A stretch of 64,000 bases of DNA, taken from positions 38,528 to 102,527 of the forward strand of contig FCOD02000021.1 of assembly GCA_001544655.2 (NCBI GenBank), written 5' to 3'. This stretch comes from Caballeronia turbans. Lineage in GTDB: Bacteria; Pseudomonadota; Gammaproteobacteria; Burkholderiales; Burkholderiaceae. Positions 59,079-64,000 of the stretch are shown one piece after another. Position 1 is the stretch's first letter, and every line of letters begins with the position of its first letter. Below the pieces are notes generated by a model, which was given only the letters and a program-made list of their open reading frames with translations, had not been told where the DNA came from and searched no databases. Both the position numbers and the translations under genes were made by a program.

Positions 59079-59576
59079 TTACGCAGCTTCGCCTTGCTTC
59101 TTCTCAGCGAGCGCGGCCAGGGCGCGCGCAAAGCCGGAAACAGGCGCTTGCATGACGAACAGCAGCTTGGAGAGCAGTTCTTCGCGGCTCGGAATGTTGG
59201 CCAGCGCTTGCACGCCTGCCTTGTCCATTACCTTGCCTTCGTAGGAACCAGCCTTGATGATCAACTTGTCATTGCCCTTACCGAAGTCGTTGACGACCTT
59301 GGCAGCGGCAATGGCATCTTCCGAGATGCCGTAGATCAGAGGACCGGTCATCTGCTCAGCCAGCGGAGCGAACGGCGTACCTTCCACGGCGCGACGCGCC
59401 AGCGTGTTTTTCAACACGCGCAGATACACCTGTTGCTCACGCGCTTTCGCGCGCAGCTTGGTCAGATCGCCAACCGTGATCCCACGATACTCAGCGAGCA
59501 CCATCGTCTGAGCCTTCGCGACTTGCGCGGCGACTTCAGCGACGACTGCCTGCTTATCTTCTTTGTTCAGTGGCAC
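59079..59576 (-). CDS. rplJ: 50S ribosomal protein L10
   Basis: 165 residues; begins [20 protein letters not shown], with [20 protein letters not shown] and a C-terminal helix that binds L7/L12 dimers. The start is GTG at 59576, six bases after a perfect GGAGGT. In E. coli the L10-L12 complex represses its own leader. Confidence 0.98.
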   Translation of the reverse strand: MPLNKEDKQAVVAEVAAQVAKAQTMVLAEYRGITVGDLTKLRAKAREQQVYLRVLKNTLARRAVEGTPFAPLAEQMTGPLIYGISEDAIAAAKVVNDFGKGNDKLIIKAGSYEGKVMDKAGVQALANIPSREELLSKLLFVMQAPVSGFARALAALAEKKQGEAA

Positions 59577-59878
59577 GGTTAAACCTCCAGATTCGATGCA
59601 CTCGGGCCACAACCCTCATGCACCACGTTCGACAACGGCGTCCGACTGTTAGGAGTATTTCGATCGATTGGTGATCATTCAGGATGATCGACAACCGACT
59701 TCAACCACTGCAAAACTGTTTCGGGTTCGCCATCTGCGTTGGCTTGAATTAAGGCAATGCCTGCCTGCTGCACCACCACCAACGGTCTTTGACAACCGGT
59801 TGCTCGACTCGATATTGCAGTCTCGCAACCGCCCAAAGCCCTTTTTGAAGCGCGATCAGCCGATCGCGCCCGAAATTG
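59577..59878 (-). promoter_or_regulatory. rplA-rplJ leader region
   Basis: 302 bases without a gene. Just after rplA is an 8-bp hairpin (59850-59857 with 59862-59869, loop of 4) without a clean T-run on the minus strand. The rest corresponds in position to the L10 leader of E. coli, where the L10-L12 complex binds. No convincing -10/-35 pair was placed. Confidence 0.45.
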
Positions 59879-60577
59879 TTACTGTTGTGCCAGCGTTGCT
59901 TGATCCACGCGAACGCCAACGCCCATCGTGCTCGACACGGCGATCTTGCGCAGGTACACGCCTTTGCTCGTCGCCGGCTTTGCCTTTTGCAGCGCTTCGA
60001 TCAGCGCCGACAGGTTCTGACGCAGCGATGCCGGCTCGAACGATGCGCGACCGATCGTGCCATGGATGATACCGGCCTTGTCGACGCGGAACTGCACCTG
60101 ACCGGCCTTTGCGTTCTTGACCGCTTGAGCGACATCCGGCGTAACCGTGCCAACCTTCGGGTTCGGCATCAGGCCACGCGGACCGAGGATCTGACCCAGC
60201 GTGCCGACGACACGCATCGTGTCCGGCGAAGCGATCACGACGTCGAAGTTCAGATTGCCAGCCTTGACTTGCTCGGCGAGGTCTTCCATGCCGACCACGT
60301 CCGCGCCAGCTGCGCGAGCCTGTTCGGCCTTGTCGCCTTGAGCGAACACCGCCACGCGAACCGACTTGCCGGTACCAGCCGGAAGAACGACGGAGCCACG
60401 AACGACCTGGTCCGACTTCTTCGCGTCGATGCCGAGCTGAACGGCGACGTCGATCGATTCATCGAACTTCGCGCTCGCGCACTCTTTCACGAGAGCCAGT
60501 GCGTCGTCGATTGCGTACAGTTTCTGACGATCTACCTTGGTCGCGAATGCCTGAAGGCGCTTAGAAAGCTTAGCCAT
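59879..60577 (-). CDS. rplA: 50S ribosomal protein L1
   Basis: 232 residues: [60 protein letters not shown]1 stalk protein; in E. coli it represses the rplKA message. Directly adjacent to rplK (no gap). Confidence 0.99.
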   Translation of the reverse strand: MAKLSKRLQAFATKVDRQKLYAIDDALALVKECASAKFDESIDVAVQLGIDAKKSDQVVRGSVVLPAGTGKSVRVAVFAQGDKAEQARAAGADVVGMEDLAEQVKAGNLNFDVVIASPDTMRVVGTLGQILGPRGLMPNPKVGTVTPDVAQAVKNAKAGQVQFRVDKAGIIHGTIGRASFEPASLRQNLSALIEALQKAKPATSKGVYLRKIAVSSTMGVGVRVDQATLAQQ

Positions 60578-61009
60578 TTACACGCCCTCCACAGTGATGC
60601 CCATCGAACGCGCGCTGCCGGCGATCGTGCGCACGGCTGCATCCAGATCAGCTGCCGTAAGATCCGGCATCTTGGTCTTCGCGATTTCTTCCGCTTGAGC
60701 GCGGGTAATGTTGCCCACCTTGTCGGTGTGCGGCTTGCTCGAACCCTTTTGCACGGCGGCTGCCTTCTTGATCAGAACGGTTGCCGGCGGCGTCTTCATG
60801 ATGAAGGTGAAGCTCTTGTCCGCGAATGCCGTGATGACGACCGGCACCGGCAGACCCGGCTCCATACCTTGAGTCTGCGCGTTGAACGCCTTGCAGAACT
60901 CCATGATGTTCAGGCCGCGCTGGCCCAGTGCCGGACCGACCGGCGGCGACGGGTTGGCTTTACCTGCAGGAATCTGCAGTTTAATAAAGCCGATAATTTT
61001 CTTTGCCAT
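60578..61009 (-). CDS. rplK: 50S ribosomal protein L11
   Basis: 143 residues: [40 protein letters not shown]. Factor-centre base protein and RelA activator. The gap to nusG (61010-61155) has a gaacgc/gcgttc mini-hairpin at 61025-61041 that could be part of an L1 operator; this is speculative. Confidence 0.99.
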   Translation of the reverse strand: MAKKIIGFIKLQIPAGKANPSPPVGPALGQRGLNIMEFCKAFNAQTQGMEPGLPVPVVITAFADKSFTFIMKTPPATVLIKKAAAVQKGSSKPHTDKVGNITRAQAEEIAKTKMPDLTAADLDAAVRTIAGSARSMGITVEGV

Positions 61010-61155
61010 GTTGAAACCTCTGCTGAACGCGTGAGCGTTCGGTGAGTGATAGCGCGTGTTCGACGGTGCCGCCTACTGACGCTCCTCAACGGCCATACCG
61101 CGGACCGTAAGCGCGAATCGCGCGATGACCCGAAAGCCACGCGCGATGTATTCGA

Positions 61156-61713
61156 TTAAAGCTTTTCGACCTGGCCAAACTCGAGTTCGACCGGTGTCGA
61201 TCGCCCGAAAATCGTGACGGAAACACGGACTCGGGACTTTTCGTAGTTCACTTCTTCGACGTTGCCATTGAAGTCGGTGAATGGACCTTCCTTCACGCGG
61301 ACCATCTCGCCTACCTCGAACAGCGTCTTCGGCCGCGGCTTCTCGACGCCTTCCTGCATCTGCGACATGATCTTTTCGACTTCACGTGGCGAGATAGGAC
61401 TTGGGCGGTTGCGCGCACCGCCGACAAAACCAGTGACCTTGGCCGTGTTCTTTACCAGATGCCACGTTTCGTCCGTCATTTCCATTTCAACCAGGACGTA
61501 GCCCGGGAAGAAACGACGCTCGGTGACCGACTTATGACCACCTTTTACCTCTACGACTTCTTCGGTCGGCACAAGAATCTGACCGAACTGATCTTGCATG
61601 CCTGCACGCTCAATGCGCTCTTGAAGCGCGCGTTGCACGCTCTTCTCCATGCCGGAGTAGGCGTGCACCACATACCAACGCTTTCCACTCGGGGATGCCG
61701 GAGTATCGCTCAT
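61156..61713 (-). CDS. nusG: Transcription termination/antitermination protein NusG
   Basis: 185 residues. NGN domain ([32 protein letters not shown]) and C-terminal KOW ([21 protein letters not shown]). Couples RNA polymerase to the ribosome (with S10) and to Rho. Starts 2 bases from the secE stop. Confidence 0.99.
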   Translation of the reverse strand: MSDTPASPSGKRWYVVHAYSGMEKSVQRALQERIERAGMQDQFGQILVPTEEVVEVKGGHKSVTERRFFPGYVLVEMEMTDETWHLVKNTAKVTGFVGGARNRPSPISPREVEKIMSQMQEGVEKPRPKTLFEVGEMVRVKEGPFTDFNGNVEEVNYEKSRVRVSVTIFGRSTPVELEFGQVEKL

Positions 61714-61714
61714 A

Positions 61715-62095
61715 TCATTTCCAACCCAGAATCGCCGAGAAAATCACCCACTCAATCGACTTATCACTAAGCCAAAGGAAAATGGCCATGATCAGAACAA
61801 ACGCGAAGACCACTAGAGTTGTCTGGGTAGCCTCCTTGCGAGTCGGCCAGACAACCTTGCGGACTTCCTTGTACGAGTCTTTGGCGAACGCAATGAACCC
61901 TTTGCCCGGCGCAGAGAGAAGACCGACTGCGACACCCGCGATGACACCAACAGCAAGCGCTGCGCCGCGGACGTACCATTCTTGGCCTGAGAGCCAGAAG
62001 AACCCGACGAACCCGGCCAAGACCAACAATACGCCCGCCACCAACATCAACTTGTCGCCGGAAGTATTTACAGTTTCGACGGAAGGATTCGCCAT
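61715..62095 (-). CDS. secE: Protein translocase subunit SecE
   Basis: 126 residues with three membrane helices (as in E. coli): [36 protein letters not shown] and the C-terminal [16 protein letters not shown]. The conserved amphipathic motif [19 protein letters not shown] precedes the last helix. Partner of SecY. 34 bases after tRNA-Trp. Confidence 0.98.
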   Translation of the reverse strand: MANPSVETVNTSGDKLMLVAGVLLVLAGFVGFFWLSGQEWYVRGAALAVGVIAGVAVGLLSAPGKGFIAFAKDSYKEVRKVVWPTRKEATQTTLVVFAFVLIMAIFLWLSDKSIEWVIFSAILGWK

Positions 62096-62129
62096 AACAC
62101 CTTAAGCAGCGCCACTTGGCGCAAGAATT

Positions 62130-62205
62130 TGGCAGGGGCAGAGGGAATCGAACCCCCAACCTTCGGTTTTGGAGACCGACGCTCTGCCAGTTGAGCTATA
62201 CCCCT
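62130..62205 (-). tRNA. tRNA-Trp (anticodon CCA)
   Basis: 76 bases, full cloverleaf: acceptor AGGGGTA/TGCCCCT, anticodon CCA in the TCTCCAAAA loop, T arm GGTTCGATTCC, and encoded 3' CCA. Lies between tuf and secE. Confidence 0.97.
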
Positions 62206-62272
62206 AAACCATTTGGGGCCGGCGGACTTCGCCGACCCCGAAACCGCTAATTACCGAGAAGATCTCTGGCTC

Positions 62273-63463
<1,191 letters not shown>

Positions 63464-63525
63464 TTTCGACTCCTAACAGGATTTTCGCACCTTGCGCCGC
63501 GCGCAACTTACTAGACTGATACAGC

Positions 63526-63600
<75 letters not shown>

Positions 63601-63616
63601 ACTACAAAACCGACAC

Positions 63617-63690
63617 TGGAGCGGGTGAAGGGAATCGAACCCTCGTCATAAGCTTGGAAGGCTTCTGCTCTACCATTGAGCTACACCCGC
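63617..63690 (-). tRNA. tRNA-Gly (anticodon TCC)
   Basis: 74 bases. Acceptor GCGGGTG/CACCCGC, anticodon TCC in CTTCCAAG, encoded CCA. Between tRNA-Tyr and tRNA-Thr. Confidence 0.97.
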
Positions 63691-63721
63691 GAGGGTTTGG
63701 ATTCCCTTACCGCTTGAATTC

Positions 63722-63807
63722 TGGTGGAGGAGGTTGGATTCGAACCAACGTAGGCGTAAGCCAACAGATTTACAGTCTGCCCCCTTTAGCCACTCGGGCA
63801 CCCCTCC
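63722..63807 (-). tRNA. tRNA-Tyr (anticodon GTA)
   Basis: 86 bases, class II with a long variable arm (TGGCTTACGCCTACG region). Anticodon GTA in CTGTAAA, encoded CCA. First gene of the tRNA-tuf transcript, starting about 15 bases after the -10 box. Confidence 0.97.
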
Positions 63808-63821
63808 GCAGAGAACTATCG

Positions 63822-63850
63822 ATTATGGGGTAACAACACGCCGTTGTCAA
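63822..63850 (-). promoter_or_regulatory. Strong sigma-70 promoter of the tRNA-Tyr-Gly-Thr-tuf operon
   Basis: Minus-strand consensus -35 TTGACA (63845-63850), exact 17-base spacer, -10 CATAAT (63822-63827). Lies 15 bases before tRNA-Tyr. Separate from the rRNA operon because a terminator lies further upstream. Confidence 0.88.
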
Positions 63851-63879
63851 GCGTTTCTTACGCCCGAGACGATCGAAGC

Positions 63880-63897
63880 TCTCACCTATAGGTGAGA
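63880..63897. repeat. Perfect 18-bp palindrome upstream of the tRNA-tuf promoter
   Basis: Sequence tctcacctataggtgaga is its own reverse complement. It lies 30 bases upstream of the -35 box and 9 bases from the rRNA terminator. It could be a protein binding site or a small hairpin; nothing in the sequence decides. Confidence 0.55.
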
Positions 63898-63906
63898 CGG
63901 AAACGC

Positions 63907-63937
63907 AAAAACCCCACCTTTGTGGGGTGGGGTTTTT
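63907..63937 (-). terminator. Terminator of the rRNA operon
   Basis: Minus-strand stem AAAAACCCCACC/GGTGGGGTTTTT with a 7-base loop, 16 bases after the 5S 3' end, ending in T5. Confidence 0.92.
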
Positions 63938-63953
63938 GTTTATCGCATGAGGA

Positions 63954-64000
63954 GCCTGACGATTACCTACTTTCACACGGGTATCCGCACTATCATCGGC
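63954..64000 (-). rRNA. rrf: 5S ribosomal RNA (3' end only)
   Basis: The complement reads GCCGATGATAGTGCGGATAC then CCGTGTGAAAGTAGG and ends in TCGTCAGGCT, the 3' third of 5S rRNA including the GAAAGTAGG loop. About 65 more bases, and presumably 23S and 16S, lie beyond the right edge. Confidence 0.9.

Overview
The window is chromosomal DNA of a high-GC betaproteobacterium of the family Burkholderiaceae (Burkholderia, Paraburkholderia or Caballeronia type; the genus cannot be fixed from the sequence alone). The evidence is the gene order pilMN(OP)Q-aroK-aroB-dgt, lptM-lysA, the resB-ccsB cytochrome c system with cytochrome c4, and the ribosomal supercluster rpoBC-recQ-rpsLG-fusA-tuf-rpsJ-rplC. 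No insertion sequence, prophage, CRISPR array or other accessory island was seen.

Layout. 1-895: the end of an OmpW-type porin and a small ElaB/YqjD-like membrane protein. 900-5875 (minus): a complete ugpBAECQ glycerol-3-phosphate / glycerophosphodiester uptake operon. 5919-12977 (minus): dgt, aroB, aroK and a pilM-pilN-pilOP-pilQ pilus/competence operon, in which the fused pilO-pilP gene carries two mutually compensating one-base frameshifts. 13224-28188: housekeeping genes: penicillin-binding protein 1A, CyaY, LptM, LysA, the MsrPQ repair system, the ResB/CcsB cytochrome c assembly system, cytochrome c4, EngB, HemB, DsbD and CutA. 28340-47659 (minus): the alpha, spc, S10 and str ribosomal protein operons as one block from rpsL to rplQ. 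47878-49725: recQ. 49884-62095 (minus): rpoC, rpoB, rplL, rplJ, rplA, rplK, nusG, secE. 62130-63807: tRNA-Trp, a second tuf and tRNA-Thr, tRNA-Gly and tRNA-Tyr. The last 47 bases are the 3' end of a 5S rRNA, so a ribosomal RNA operon lies just beyond the right edge.

How it works together. From position 64000 leftward nearly everything is transcribed on the minus strand and makes the translation and transcription machinery: rRNA, tRNAs, EF-Tu (two copies), EF-G, SecE/SecY, NusG, the RNA polymerase core and most ribosomal proteins. The 16-28 kb block handles cytochrome c biogenesis (ResB/CcsB ligate heme, DsbD supplies periplasmic reductant, HemB makes heme precursor, cytochrome c4 is a product).

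Most notable signals: (1) the self-compensating pair of indels in pilOP; (2) three places in the ribosomal block (rpoA/rplQ, rpsQ/rplN, rpsJ/rplC) where a 12-14 bp perfect inverted repeat contains the -10 box of a good sigma-70 promoter; (3) two tuf genes that look identical almost to the start codon and diverge outside. I found no convincing wholly new system: this is mainly conserved core genome, and the nested promoter/hairpin junctions are the best candidate for undescribed regulation.
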